Part shown: positions 1-13,100 of the stretch, piece by piece
Layout: every line of letters starts with the position of its first letter
Position numbering within the stretch: position 1 is the first letter of the stretch
Source of the DNA: Patagioenas fasciata
Taxonomy: Eukaryota > Chordata > Aves > Columbiformes > Columbidae
Reading direction: 5' to 3'
Length of the DNA stretch: 64,000 nt
Assembly (NCBI RefSeq): GCF_037038585.1
Contig: NC_092521.1
Coordinates: 70,732,898 to 70,796,897 of the forward strand
Made by a program: the position numbers and the translations under genes
Notes under the pieces: generated by a model
The model's database searches: none
Seen by the model: the letters and a program-made list of their open reading frames with translations, nothing else
Told to the model about the DNA's origin: nothing

Positions 1-720
1 TTTGGAGCATGCGCAAACCATATCTAAGTCAAATGTGGGGTGTTGTGTTTTTTTGTGTTTTTTTTGTGTTACGTGTTTTTTGGTTTTGGTTGGTTCCAGC
101 TCTGAGATATGGGGCTATTTGAAATTCCCAAAACTCCAGGCCAAGTGTCTATCTCAGGCTGATTTGTTTGAGGGAAAGTTTAGAAGCAATTATAACAGAT
201 TGAGGTTTCTTTTGTTTGGTTTTGTTTTGTTTTTAACCTGGTCCAATCAATATAATTTTGCCTAATTTCATTCTTGGAAATTGCCGAGCCATCTTTTGGA
301 TACTTTCCCTAAAAGATACCATGAAATAAATCAGCCTCAAACAAACACTCAGCATGGGAAGTTTCATTCTGTGTGGTTAAAGCTTGAAAAATTAGGAGCC
401 ACGGAAATTGTGGGCAACCAGGTTTCAGTGTAAAAATCTAAAGAATTACCAATTACAGAGACCAATGCAGACTCTAGAACTTGGAAAACGGTGGGACAGG
501 AGCCACTTGGCAGGACAAGGTATTTAACCTGTCCCGAGATCTATTAACAACCTAAGGATTTTGTGATGTAGTGACAGTATTCGGGGTTTGGCCCTAAATC
601 ACTGGACCACTATTAAGCACAGGAACCTCAGTAAGTAGATATTTTACAAAAGCATGCACCAGCCTTATTTCATTGTAGAAAGTGAGATGCCAATTTTGAA
701 AAGAAAAATAAAACACTTAC
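1..720 (-). other. INO80C intron 4 (part)
   Basis: AT-rich intronic sequence. The first 235 bases contain GT-rich, T-run low-complexity tracts (about 45-100 and 205-235). I see no exon, promoter or recognisable repeat in the rest. Confidence 0.8.
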
Positions 721-788
721 CGGAAGTCCTGAAATGTCCGAATATTTCTTGGCTGGCTTAAAGGAAGGAGGAGCATCAATATTAAAAT
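721..788 (-). CDS. INO80C: INO80C coding exon 4 (end of codon 120 to residue 142)
   Basis: The acceptor is TCTCTCTAG (AG at 790-789) and the donor CCG|GTAAGTG (GT at 720-719). The 68-nt exon completes Tyr120 and encodes FNIDAPPSFKPAKKYSDISG then LP. KPAKKYSDxSGL is the start of the YL1_C domain shared by INO80C/Ies6 and the YL1 nuclear protein. The exon ends in phase 0, so the following exon should begin with the conserved ANYTDPQ-type segment. I looked for that segment on the minus strand in 1-720 and did not see it, so the last exon is outside the window. Confidence 0.95.
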
Positions 789-2517
789 CTAGAGAGAAAC
801 AAAGGGACAAATTCAGTGTGCTATACATATTTTAAAACGTAAACCCAAAATGTAAATAGGTAACCATACTTCTTTAAAATGCTCCCTTGACTTTCTGAGG
901 TCTCTATTAACTAGCAGCAAAGGCAAAGAAATTCTAAGGAGAATTACCTCTGAAAACACTTGGCCTGTTAACACTGTGAACAGCAGCCTGACGGCTCACC
1001 TCCCTAATATGAGTTCAGTAAGCAGAACTGCCCTCCCCAAAAGGAAAAATGTGAGAGCTATTCCAAACGTGTCGATTTCTTCCAAGTCTTGATGAATTCC
1101 CTTGCAGTCAGTTATTTGTAAAGAACAGTCATTATCATACACATGCTGTATGCTAGGACCACAAAACATTGCTCAAGATTGCAGCTCTGAAATACCGTAA
1201 TCCAAAAAAGCAAAGTAATCTTTTAAATCAGTTAAATCTTTAAGCATGTACCACTTAAAGCCTAGTCAATGACCTAGAAAATTGTCTGAATGTTTAAATT
1301 AAATGATGGAAATTGCTGTTCCTTGGTGCCCTTTAGATAGCAACTCTCATTCATCAACATTTTTAAGGTATGGCTGGTATGTTTAAGTAGTTAAATCGCC
1401 AATTTTGGATGTTTACAAAAATATCTTGTTCCTGACTCATTTCTTTCCTCCTTCCTCATCTTCCTCGCACCTCATTCAGAGGCTATGATCAATTCAAATG
1501 CTCCACGCATATCAAATTTCTATCTCATCATCTCATAATTCAAAAGACACTAATGCCACAAACAGCTGGTTTTAAATATACAACTGAGTTTCTTTTCCCA
1601 CCTTCTTAAAAAAATCCTGTAAATTTACTGTTGCAAACAGAACGTAATAGAAACAGCAGCATCAGCAGATCGTCAGTTACAATACCCAGGAACACACAGT
1701 CGTCTGCATTTTTCTGTAACAGTTGCATCTAAAACACTTCAAAAAATGGCAAGCTATTTTTGGATAAAGCACCAAGTCTGACAAAAAGTATATGCATATG
1801 CTCAATTCTGAAATGCCTCCACTTGCTTGAGGAAAATCTGAGGATCACATTCTGCCTCCAGCTATTTTACATTCAATAGTATCCTACTTCATGAGTAGAG
1901 TTGAATTATATCTAGATTAAAACTGCTGCTGTAACTGTGTGCCTGTCGATGTACACCAGCTAGGACTGCTAATCAGGACTCCTAATAGTATAGTTCCAGC
2001 TGTGCTGAACTAAATATGGGATGTAGGATTTAAATCTCCCAAGAATCTAGGATAAGGAGCTGGATAGGAAGCTCTGGTTGAGGTCTAAGCTACTGCAGGT
2101 ACGTGGCTTAGAAGAATCTATTTGAAAATAGTCCAAATAGAGCTAATCAAGCAGCAGCCACTTGTCAGGAGACATCTGGGCTGTAGGCACAGGAGGAGGC
2201 TCATCAACAGTGAAGAAGCAACAAAAACCTGACGGGAATAAGGAGTTTTTGACCTGGTTTGGATAAGTAAATTTCCTTTATTAAACTCTCTCCCCAAATG
2301 TATTTGAACTTTGTCACAATACTCCAAATTATTTGCTTCCCTCTGCTTTCCACTTAGGGCTAGCAAGTGTGATTGGACTAGTCTTAAATGCACTGCTGGA
2401 CCCTGTTCAAGCAGGATGCTGCATGCACTGATGAAATAATGTAGGTTTGTTTTAAAGAAAGTTATTTGTGTGGATTTTATTATTTATAAATACATGCAAA
2501 GCGTCTAAGCAGCTTAC
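789..2517 (-). other. INO80C intron 3
   Basis: The intron lies between the exon 3 donor at 2517 and the exon 4 acceptor at 789. It is AT-rich. I recognise no repeat or additional exon in it. Confidence 0.85.
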
Positions 2518-2629
2518 AGCTAGGATCATTTAGTTGCCATGGCAATGCCCTTTCAGAAGCAAGAATCTGTTTTAGGTTCTTCCAAGTTCTGTTCTTCTTG
2601 CCAGCTGCTGCTCCACCAATGCCGGAGTG
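2518..2629 (-). CDS. INO80C: INO80C coding exon 3 (residues 83-119 plus first base of codon 120)
   Basis: The acceptor is TTTAATTCTAG (AG at 2631-2630) and the donor AGCT|GTAAGC (GT at 2517-2516). The 112-nt exon encodes HSGIGGAAAGKKNRTW, KNLKQILASERALPW and QLNDPS. This is the most conserved block of INO80C: the segment KKNRTWKNLKQILASERALPWQ is diagnostic. The final T completes a TAT (Tyr) codon with exon 4, a phase-1 intron. Human has Asn where this protein has Ser just before that Tyr. This is the strongest single piece of evidence for the gene identity. Confidence 0.97.
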
Positions 2630-5442
2630 CTAGAATTAAAAATATGGTGTTTAGAGAAAAAAGAAATAAAGAATACTATTTCAGAGCGTGACTCTTCTAT
2701 TTCATAGTCTTTCTGATACGTCTCATCCTGTCATGAATGATTTGTTATCCTCACTTATTTCATCAGCAGGCTAATATACTGTACACTTTAATCTTGGCTG
2801 CAAGAAAAACAAAGCTTTTTGGACTGTATCAAAGCTACTATGTTTAGGATTAACTGAAGGAAATGAAAATCTGCTTTTTACATGGAAATAGAAAATCAAT
2901 GTGGTTAGGTTTAGCCTGAGATTACAGGATTCTGTATGTACTTCCAATCATATTAGAACTTATTACTATGAAGTTGTGTCTAAAATTGTGATTCCACGGC
3001 TAAATTTTCTCTTTCCTTTTTATGGCATATTACAGGTGCAGCTCTAGCTCTTTTATAAATTATCCGTGACTGTAGAAAACACAACTGATCTTGCAAAATG
3101 TAATGAATATGATGAGAAGCTTTCTGGAAATTTTCTTTTTTTTTTCAAAGGATAGAAAACAGAAGAATTGAAAAAGAACAATAAACAGAATGTTGGCTGC
3201 CAAGACAATTTTGCATTTTGAAAGGTACACTAATGGAAAGCTTGCCACAGGTACTATAACAGTAGTTTCAGTTATCAAATGTGATTGCTACAGAGTAATT
3301 TATTTATGTCCCTCCAGAGACAGAACTGCACAACATACTGTGCTGCTTCTAAATGATCAAAGGACACAGATTTACAGCTTTACTTCTGAAAAGAAAATGT
3401 TCTTACAATTTGGGAGTTGTTGTTATTTCTGTTAATAATTACTACCTGCCACATCAGTCTCACCAAAACTCAGCAAAGCTCTGCAAACTCACTTCTGCTG
3501 TGATTGCTTTCTAAATTAGCCTGTTAAATTGCTGAGAATGATAGAAGGAAGGATTCAATGACAAAGGTTTTTTTCTGTAGACGTAAAATATATGCAGAAA
3601 AGATGCTTATGAGCTGATGATATACTGGGTTTTGGCAATGGATATCCAATACAGAAAATACATGCAAATATTTGCTCTGAGGGCACCACCTTGGTAATCT
3701 AGAGATCATTGTAAAACAGAGACTGGTTGAATATGAGACGAAAACAGATATATTACCGTATTACTAATTCAAATTCTTTACATTAATTTTCTCCCAAATC
3801 CTTGCACAATGCTGGTTTTTTTTTTTCTTCAGTAATCTGCTTTCTCAAAAGCAACTATTGGGTTTACATTAACTTATGCCTCCTAGGAATGGGGCTGAGT
3901 ATCACCTCACATACCTACAATCAAAAGGCAACAACTGCCATGTGCCAATGAAGCAAGATTCCTTCTTTGCTTTTAAGTCTATCCTCTGGAGTAAGCTAAT
4001 GGTTCAATCTTGGGCATATTTATAAAAGATAGACATATATTTTCTTCCTTATACAGCAAATTAGGCTGGAAGGATGCAAAAAGTCATCCAGATGATTTTT
4101 TGCTAAAACCCAATACATTTCTTCTAAAATTAATGACTGTATTGGGGAGGACAACATAATGTTTTTATTGTAACTATTATTTCTGCAGCAGTCACCAAGG
4201 GCCCTGTATATTCATTATAATTTCAAGCACGCAGACATTAGTATTGCCCCTTTGCAAATGGTGATGTCCCTCTAAGAAACAAAGGGTCAGCACAAGGCCT
4301 CATGGCTACTTAAATCCTACATGGAAGCTACATCGAATGCCCCTGGGAGCAAATGGAGCTCTTCCAATAAGCCCCATTTCTCAAAGATGCTGGTGCTCAT
4401 TGGAGGACTAGAGTGAGCAGAGAGTATGCAGCCCTTCGAATGCCCCTCTCCTGACACAAGTTGTCTGCAAAGCAGACATAGAGCAACTTGCTTTATATCT
4501 AGAGATTAATTTGATAGCCCCTGCCAAACCTGTGCTCAGTAAGCTGTGTGATGCCTGATTACTCAGGTTTTATGCTGTGGGATATTGCATCTTATGTATC
4601 TTATTCATACAGAATGAAATCTGGAATAAAATCCCACTAAGTACTGGCTTAGGACCAGCAGTCTGAGCAGTTTGGCTGGTCTAGGAAGCATTTGTACAGT
4701 GTGCCAATGAGTTGGCCCTGGTATAGCAAGATAAAAAGATATTAAAAACAAACCCAGCAGTGACAGCATTACTAGCTGTAGTCTTCCTGCACCTTCTCCC
4801 CCAATTTAAACCTCAGAGTGTTTTGGCAGCTTTTATTTTGTCAGCTGTCAGAGCTTTCATGACTTGTGCATGCTGGCAGGTCAGGCTGTGGGGAGCACAG
4901 GTTTGCTTCTGAACCCAGCAATTACTGGAAGAACAGAACACCACAGGTCTGTTAAGAGTTTCAGGGACCAGGAGAGGAGCAAAATGCAGTTCCTAATCAC
5001 TCTCTGGCTGATTTCTAGTTCAATTGCTTTCCTGCAGCCTACCTCGGCTAGGAACCGGGAGATGGCATTCCTACAATTGCAGCGGTACTAATTGTTCCCC
5101 TCTAGCTGTGGTAGTTTGTGAGATACCAAACCACCAAACTTCTGCACTTACCTTGATCTAGCAGATTTTCTGACTCAGTTCCAGGATTTAATACAACAGT
5201 TCTGCCTCTGGACTGGTGCCATTTTCATGCTATGTGTGCACTTTTCATGCACGGTGTGCACTTTGGACCATAGCGTGCCACGCACTTGAAGTGAATTTTT
5301 CAGAAAAAACTGTCAAACTTTTATTTGGCTGTTAGAAGCTGACTTTCTTAATATTTACATTAGCAATATGGTTAAATAGAATCCTGGTTAATGTTTTATT
5401 GGAAGAGTTTAGCATTTTGAATTGTTAAAAGAACATACTTAC
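2630..5442 (-). other. INO80C intron 2
   Basis: The intron lies between the exon 2 donor and exon 3 acceptor. It is AT-rich unique sequence with short homopolymer runs (T at about 3818-3828). A 20-bp imperfect tandem duplication sits at 5222-5261. Small ORFs inside show no homology I recognise. Confidence 0.85.
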
Positions 5443-5553
5443 GATGAAGTTTGGATCTTTAAACGGCAATGGCTTGACGGTTGTTTCCACTGAGCCTGTG
5501 CTGGAGTCTGTGTTCAGAAATTTGTTTTCATTCATGGCCTCTCCACCTGCACT
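5443..5553 (-). CDS. INO80C: INO80C coding exon 2 (residues 46-82)
   Basis: The acceptor is a pyrimidine tract followed by TCTTCAG (AG at 5555-5554), and the donor is ATC|GTAAGT (GT at 5442-5441). The 111-nt exon is phase 0 at both ends and encodes 37 residues. It includes GEAMNENK near its start and ends VKPLPFKDPNFI. The latter is nearly identical to the family segment AKPLPFKDPNFV. The middle (residues about 57-70) is serine/threonine-rich and poorly conserved, as in other vertebrates. There is no frameshift or stop. Confidence 0.95.
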
Positions 5554-8145
5554 CTGAAGACAAAAAAACAATCTTGCTGCTTGGTACTCCGAGCAAGTTG
5601 CACTGGAGACAGAGCTGTATTACCTACCTGTTGCGTTTTTAGCCTTCCTATCTGTTTTGAATCTTTAAAGATGTTGCATGCCAGTGGTAGGGAAGCACGA
5701 AACAGAGTATTTCTCAAGCAATTTACAACTGACACATAAATGGGAGAACGGGAATAGAGTGGTCAAAGCCTATTGAGCAAAAACTGCATCAGGTTTATTT
5801 CAATACTAATGAACGCCATCTCTATGAAGTGCAAGACGGCATGTGAAACCCACAACAGCAGAAATGTACATAGGATCTATGTCAGAATGTTCCATATTAG
5901 AGCATTAACAGGAATATATAAAATCTATAAAAAGGTTTCTTTCAAGGTTCTAAAGAAAAATTGAACAATCAGTTTATTCTCCATCTTTGGTTTCAATTGT
6001 GCCTGAGTAAGGACTGAGAAAAAAAATATTTATTATATATATTATTTTTACACCCAAGCCTCACAAAATCTACATAGGTGCTAGTTGGTGTTTTCCAGGC
6101 TTTTCTTCATGGTCTATACATTTAGCAGGAAGAGCAGCTGGAGAAGATGTGTGTGTGACTGGAAAGCTAAAAAAGTTGTGTGGCAGTCTAACCAATTTCT
6201 GATCGTTCTGCACGGCTGGGTTTATGTTGGTTTTTATTTTGTGGACACCCTGTAAGTCTCCACACTACCAGAACCAGCCTATGCTACATACATAAATACT
6301 CCTTGTGAAATCCTGATCTATACTGAAGCCAGTGAGAATTTTGCCCTTTAGTTCAGCAGTTCAGTCAACAAGATTTCGCACCTTGATTCTTTTTTCTTGA
6401 AGAACAAAAAGCCTGGCTAAAAGCTAAATCAATATTTACTGAATGGGTAGTTAAAATGTTTCTCTACCTTCAGACAAATAGTACTTAGAACAAAAATACG
6501 TTTTCCTGTGAAAATTCGCACTGTAAAGCCTTCTGTGTTGATACAATCTTCTTTTAACTAGGAGAAAAAAGGATCATTATTATTAGTGAATTATGGGAGT
6601 ACTGAGACTATACAGGAAAGGCCACGATTCAGCACAGTCTTCTCCATGTGATTACACGGGAAGTGTTTGTATTCTTAACCACATGCATAAGTAATTACAG
6701 GATTAGGAACTATGCAAGTTGAACTCTTCTTTGGGGAAATACATTAGCTATTCAACAGTGTCTGTTTTCAACATAGCAAAAAGGGGCCTTAAATATTCAA
6801 AGTATGGTATAAAGAAGCATTCAAGTATAATAGTCGTGTTTCTAGAGTCTTATTAAAATAAAATATATAAATAGAAATGATCTATTTTCAAAACCACAGT
6901 CAGTCCTCTGTAAGCTCATCGTACAGGGGATACCGCCATAATAACATCAGTAGAAGCAACATTGAAGCCCATAGCTTAAACTTGATTCTTCGCTTGCTGA
7001 GGACAAAATTAAAAGACACTGACTGTCAGAGAAACAGAAGAAATGCAGATAGATGCTTAGAAACACGTGCATTATGTGACAGTGAGCAGAGGAAAATACC
7101 TTCAGCAATCCTGAGTAAAGTTACTTTATACAATGAGTTGCTAGGTTTCAAAACATGTTCTTACACATGCATGCTTCCAGTACTTCGGATTTCAGCAGCA
7201 AACATTACAGCTAATCTTGAGAAAGATAAGCCTTGAGAAACAAGATTATTTTTGATGCATAAATTATCTCTGATACTGACTATTATCAGTATAAATCCTC
7301 TAAGTGGAAGTATCACCACTCACAGTTATTCTTCAGAGTGCTCTTGCCTTTAATTTGGTACCATTTGGTCAGTTTTAAATCCAATCCTACAGGTTTTTAT
7401 TACTTCATCACTTTTGCCCCTCCAGTGATCTTCTGCAAAGGATTCTATTGTTTATGAAACAGGTTTTGAGTAATATTTCAACAATATCTCAAAACAGTAT
7501 CTAGTATTTTGAGACAGAGAAAATAAAAATGGTTAAGCAGTAAAGGAGAAGAAGCTTCCTTATACACGTAGTCCTTAATTTCTGCAGCTGGGTGCATTTA
7601 CATATTACACTCACTGTCTTCAGTAAGTTTTTCTGTGTGGATTCAGTGTTAATCTTGCTGGTGCATTGGGAAAGAAAGTAAGGAACTGTTCCTGGCAGGA
7701 CAATTCCTGAATGTAAATTCTACATGTCGTTTCTTTCCCAGACCAAACCCTAAGGGATTTCAGGTATTAGTGCTGCTAAGAGCTGGCATAACTCACGTTA
7801 CAGGCCAGATGTTACTTTTGTTTGTGCCGGTATCCCTTGCACAGTGGCAGAGGCAGCAGATCTGGAGCGGCAGCTGCCACTTGTCTGGGCCACATGGACA
7901 CACAAACCATCCTCCAGTCCCACTGAGACATAAAGCCAGCAGGAGCTTCTGGAGCTGTCACGGACAATTTGAGAGCAGTGGTTTCCCCTCCAAGGCAAAG
8001 GGTAGAGGCTGGTGTGCAGCTTGCATATCATAGTAGCATGCAATTGATACTATTATCTCAGAGGCCTGTGATATACTGGGAAGCAAATAAGATTGAGTAC
8101 TATGATACCAGTTAAATGCTGGGAACGGATATAAAGACACACTAT
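5554..8145 (-). other. INO80C intron 1, 3'-most part: no recognised elements
   Basis: The polypyrimidine tract of the exon 2 acceptor is at about 5556-5575. The remainder is AT-rich. A 119-codon plus-strand ORF at 6877-7236 has no recognisable similarity and a length compatible with chance. Confidence 0.7.
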
Positions 8146-8877
8146 GGAATCACAGAATGGTTGGGGTTGGAAGGGACCTCTGGAGATCATCTAGTCCAAC
8201 CCACCTGCTAAAGCATGTTCACCTAAAGCAGATTGCACAGGAATGTGTCCAGGCGGGTTTTGAATGTCTCCAGAGGAGACTCCACAACCTCCCTGGGCAG
8301 CCTGTTCCAGTGCTCTGGCACCCTCAAAGTAAAGAAGTTTCTCCTCATATTCAGATGGAACCTCCTGTGCTCCAGCCTGTGCCCATTGCCCCTCATCCTA
8401 TCGCTGGGCATCACTGAAAAGAGTCTGGTCCCTTCCTCTTGACACCCACCCCTGAGATATTTATAAACATTGATGAGATCATCTCTCAGTCTTCTTCAGG
8501 CTGAATAGACCCAGCTCTCTCAGTCTCTCTTCATAAGAAAGGTGCTCCAGTTCCCTAATCATCTTCATAGCCCACTGCTGGACTCTCTACAGTAATTCCC
8601 TGTCCTTCTTAAATGTGGGAGCCCAGAACTGGACACAGTACTGCAGATGTGGCCTCACCAGAGCGGGAGGAGAATCTCCCTCGACCTGCTTGTCACACTT
8701 TTCCTAATGCACTTCAGGACACCATTTGCCTTCTTGGTCACAAGGGTACATTGTTGACTCATGGTCAACCTGTTGTTAACCAGAACTTCCACGTCCCTCT
8801 CTGCAACGCTGCTTTCCAGCAGGTTCACCCCTAACCTGTATTGGTGCTTGGGGTTATTCCTCCCCAGGTGCAGGACT

Positions 8878-9405
8878 CTACATTTGCCCTTGTTGAATTT
8901 CACCAGGTTCTTCTCTTGCCCAGTCCTCCAACCTGTCCAGGTCCTGCTGGACGGCAGCACAGCCTTCTGGTGTGTCAGCCCTTCCTCCCAGTTTGGTGTC
9001 ATCAGCAAACTTGCTGAGGGTGCACTCAGTCCCTTCATCCAGGTCACCGACGAACAGATTGAACACGACTGGACCTAACACTGATCTCTGGGGAATCCCA
9101 CTAACTGCAGGCCTCCAACCAGACTCTGCAACGTTGATCACAATGCTCTGAGCTCTGCGATCCAGCCAGTTCATGATCCATCTCACTGCGTACTCATCCA
9201 TCCCGCACCTCCTGAGCTTGCCTATGAGGAGGTTGTGAGAGATGGTATTGAAAGCCTTGCTGAAGTCGAGGTAGACAATGTGCACTGTTCTTCCCTCATC
9301 TACCCAGCCAGTCATACCATCACAGAAGGCTATCAGATTGGTGAAACATGATTTCCCTTTGCTGAACCCATGCTGACTACTCCTGATAACCTGCTTTTCC
9401 TCCAC
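8878..9405 (-). pseudogene. CR1 ORF2 reverse-transcriptase core fragment (decayed)
   Basis: A 175-codon open segment within the CR1 copy. Recognisable in order: [50 protein letters not shown] and FADDTKLGG. These are palm motifs of a non-LTR reverse transcriptase of the CR1 clade. The frame is lost near 8880, where similarity continues in another frame, and near 9480, where the upstream part continues in the frame of 9491-10090. It is a dead retrotransposon remnant, not a host gene. Confidence 0.92.
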
Positions 9406-9490
9406 ATGCTTGGAGATGACGTCCAGAATGAGCTGTTACATCACATTTCCAGGGATGGAGGTGAGGCTGACTGGCCTGTAGTTTCCTGAG

Positions 9491-10090
9491 TCATCCTACT
9501 TGCACTTTTTGAAGACTGGAGTGACAATGGCTTTCTTCCAGTCCTCCTCCTGCTCTCCATGACCTTTCAAAGCTGGTGGAGAGTGGTTTAGAAATAACAT
9601 CTGCCAACTCTCTCAGCATGCATGGGTGCATCCCATTGGAGCCCATGAATTTGTGGATGTTCAGTTTGTCTAAACAATCTCTAACATGATCCTCCTTAAC
9701 CAAGAGCAAGTCTTCCTTTTGCGAGACTTTGTCTCCTGCCCCAAGGGTCTGGGATACCTGAAGGCTGGTTTTAGCAGTAAAGATAGAAGCAAAGGCAGCA
9801 TTCAGTAACTCTGCCTTCTTTCTATCACCCATCAGCATGGCACCCACCCCAATCAGCAGCGGACCTACATTTTCCCTGATCTTCCTTTTGCTGCTGATGT
9901 ACTTGAAGAAGCCCTTCTTGTTGTCCTTGACATCCTTGGCCAGATTTAATTCCAAGTGGAACTTGGCCTCCCTCACCGTATCCCTGCATACTCCAACAAC
10001 CACCTTATATTCCTCCCAGGTGGTCTGTCCCTTTTTCCACATTACATAAGCATCCTTCTTCCACCTATAGAGGCATGGCAGTTCCCTCAC
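9491..10090 (-). pseudogene. CR1 ORF2 upstream fragment (pre-palm/fingers region, decayed)
   Basis: A 199-codon minus-strand open segment. It includes KDVKDNKKGFFKYISSKRKI, ENVGPLL and the MGSNGMHPCMLRELADVISK block, which in intact CR1 elements precedes the reverse-transcriptase palm (family form ...GPDGMHPRVLRELADV...). The start lies inside the truncated element, so the apparent Met is not a real initiation site. A frame change near 9485 separates it from the palm fragment. Confidence 0.9.
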
Positions 10091-10105
10091 TCAGCATTGC
10101 TTGTA

Positions 10106-13100
10106 TGAAAACTCTGATTTTTAGCCATAGCAGTAGCATTATGGAAGAGAGATAGTCAGCTAATGTGCTTTTCTTCCAGGAAGAAAATTAAAGAGTGGAG
10201 TAGAAGCACTGCTTCCAGAACAATGCGCTATTGCACAGAGGAGTAAACTCCAGCAATACAGAGCTTTGAAATGCTCTTTCCATGCAGTCTGCAGAAGCCT
10301 CAGGTGATAGCAGTTTTATAGCCACAAACTGAAAGTGCCTCAACGATTTACAAATCTGTCCAGCCTATGCTTTAAAATGCCAAGATTTGAAGCATAAAAA
10401 AAATCATTTAATGTTTTAGGTTTGTTTGATTAATGGCGGGGGGAGATGCCAAATGAATTTTAACCAATATGGATCTACCTTGGTACTACAAACCCCATGT
10501 TTCCTGAAAGTGAATAATACAGTGATAATACAAAACATTATTTACAGTCTGTAGATTCCTCAGTGAACAATTACTGTACAGCGAAGGTAATCTTTAATTT
10601 TTAACATTAGTCCAACAAATCTCTCCCAAATGTGCTTGCTTGGTCATTTAGGCTGGAAGACAGTTCATTCTTCAGGGTCATGTGTTGGGGAAAACAAACA
10701 GGAATGAATTCAAATCCCTCTGGTAGGGCTACGAAGCAATGTCAGGTTCTTGAGCACAGTGAGGAAGCACCTGTCACCAGGACCACAAACTGCTCCATGT
10801 GTGCTGTCACCCCCAGTCACGGCCAAGGCAACTTCCCCTTCCTGTACAATTCACAACCAATCCCCAGCACATTCGCCCTGCCCAGCCAGTCTCTTAGCTA
10901 ACTCCCTCACCACCAGTGTCCTAGGATAATCCCAGATGCTTTGCAGTAGGGCTAGAGAGAAAGTGTAACCATGGCCTGAATCTCTCAATAGTTTCCTTAC
11001 AGCTTCTTTTTAACTGATGTTGTAACGTAAACATCCTTTATGGGGAGCTCAATATGCACTTCGAGGAGAGACAGTGAAGCAGCTTTTAATGGGCACTTTA
11101 TAACTAAACTGTGTCTTTTAAACTGTGGTTTATGTAAGGCTACAAGGAATTTGTGCTAAAATAGTCACTAAGCAGTCTGTATTCCTCCTTAGGCTGTTGA
11201 AGATTATTACAAAGACTTTGGAGTGGCTTCACATTTACAGGGTACACTTGCACTGGCAAATTCTGAAGGTGTGATTTCAGTACAGCTGAACATGCTTATG
11301 CTAGGGTTTTTTTCCCAAATAACAAACAAAAAAACCCCCTAAAGACTGCAGCTAAGCCATCAGTAGCTATGTTCATCCTTTCCCATCGATTCTTCCCTTG
11401 GCTGTTAACCTCCACAGAGGTCCATGATGTTATTTCCCTCCTCCTCTTCCTCCAGTATTCTCCTTAGCCAGGGCTACAGCAACCTTGACTGCAGCAGCAT
11501 GTACTAAAAGTTGTAGACGGCAGGCCAAAGGCTTCTTATAGGACCACTTGTGCAACTTCATTCCTTCTATAAAGTTGTGTTTATGTGCTTTAGCTGAATT
11601 CTAACTACAACTACGGTGTGACAGGTTGGCAACCTCTATCCCTCCTGGGACAGACAGGAGCAATGGTGAGGGCTGCCACTTCCCTTTTTGCTTTTCTTCT
11701 CACAAAACCATCTATTGAGCATCCAGTGCATCCCAGCTGGGTGGGAGACAGTCCTCCCCATTATGTACTAGGACTGGGTGACAGTCACCGAGTAAAGAAG
11801 CTGGCCAAGGACTTCACTTGGTTCAGAGACAGCAAAAATCCAAGAGGGAGCAGGAGGCCTGCAGTAAACACTCAAGAGTCCTCAGAGGTTTGTTGTAAGA
11901 GCAGCCAAGTCTGGGGAAGAGACCTGAGCTAAGCTTTGCTACCTTAACACTGGTTTCTTTCGAATAAAGCCAAACCCCAGGAATGAGCCTAGTTTGGATC
12001 ATACTGTATATGCTGTCTGTACTGGGAGAAAACATACATTGGGAAGCTGCCAATACCAGTTTCAATCTTAGGTTTTGGTAGATCTATTAATTTTTTAAAT
12101 ATATTCTGTTCCAAATTCCCTACCGCAGATGTATTGGTTTTCACATGATTTCCAAAGATTGCTCCATCTGTCTGGTTTTATTTAGGGAGAGGAGAAGCAA
12201 AACTTGTAGACCATGGAAGCTGAATTCTTTGTTTTGGCTATTTCTAAGTGGAATCAGCATTGTGGGGTTTGGGATGGGTGGCTGTGATGGGACTAAATAC
12301 CAGGTGGAATTAGCTTACTATGAAAGTGCTTGTCTGAATCATCATTCTTTTTTTTTTTTTTTCCTCAGCAAGGATTAAAACTGCATAAAAGAATAACCGA
12401 TATATGCTGAAGTATCTTTTAATATCTACTTACTTTGGGAGTATATTCTCTATTTTTTCATTATTTTAGACTAACAGGTTTTTAGAAAGTATAAGAAACA
12501 TAAAAAAATATCAAACATAAAAGTCAAAGATATAAATGTGTGCACTTCTGGCATCCTATCAGTGCATATCATGTACCACATGGCTTAGGAAAAAAATGGA
12601 TATGCACATCACTGAAGGTATATTATGATAGTCAGTGGCCACTTTCACTAGGTGTGACATTTTTACATAGTAAAACAGAATTTAAAAGTACAAAGAAAAC
12701 TGAACAGTGTGTTGGTAAAGCAAAACAAGTGCATACATAAATTTTGTAACAACTAGAAAGGGAACTTCTCGTTTTAAGTGAGCAAAACCAATACTGTAAG
12801 CACTGATTTTCTCTGGATTTTTTCTGCAAATCATTCATTAGGTATTCAGTTTTAACACTATATGGAGTACAGCAATTGCAGATTAAGGTGATTACATATG
12901 TAGTTTTCTGGTTTGGTTTGGTTTGGTTTCTACATTCAGCATTTCTGTTATTCTATCTCTGTCTTAAAGTGGTGACTAGGGGTTGTACATCACTATTGAA
13001 CAATAAGAAGGATCTGGCTCTAAATCAAACCCTCACACTTGCTGATAACTTTGCCCCAAGCACCACATTTAGCTGGCTGAGGAACCCACTTGTCTCCAAC

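Larger units (their letters stand above)
8146..10105 (-). mobile_element. CR1 LINE, 5'-truncated, about 2 kb, carrying decayed reverse-transcriptase ORF2
   Basis: The low-coordinate end is the CR1 3' terminus (on the minus strand ...CCATTCTGTGATTCC). The 3' UTR is typical, followed at higher coordinates by ORF2 read on the minus strand. Minus-strand fragments show CR1 reverse-transcriptase hallmarks: YLDFSKAF and [11 protein letters not shown] (about 9060-9300), FADDTKLGG with the catalytic Asp pair (about 8995-9020), and a thumb/C-terminal part reaching about 8655. An upstream piece (9491-10090) is the fingers region. The coding sequence is split over at least three frames, and the endonuclease domain and ORF1 are missing, so the copy cannot be autonomous. 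It lies within INO80C intron 1 in the same transcriptional direction. The 5' truncation point near 10105 is approximate. Confidence 0.95.

Noticed and set aside
1-720. Terminal INO80C exon (ANYTDPQ segment to stop)
   Set aside because: No minus-strand match was seen in these 720 bases.
6877-7236. 119-codon plus-strand ORF as a gene
   Set aside because: No recognisable similarity, no CpG or codon signal, antisense in an intron, and length compatible with chance.
10700-10740. AATTCAAATCCCTCTGG, and TTTGAATCCCCTCTGG at about 20808-20823, as tRNA B-box-like signals
   Set aside because: No A box at the right distance and no cloverleaf arms. The pieces do not fold into a tRNA.
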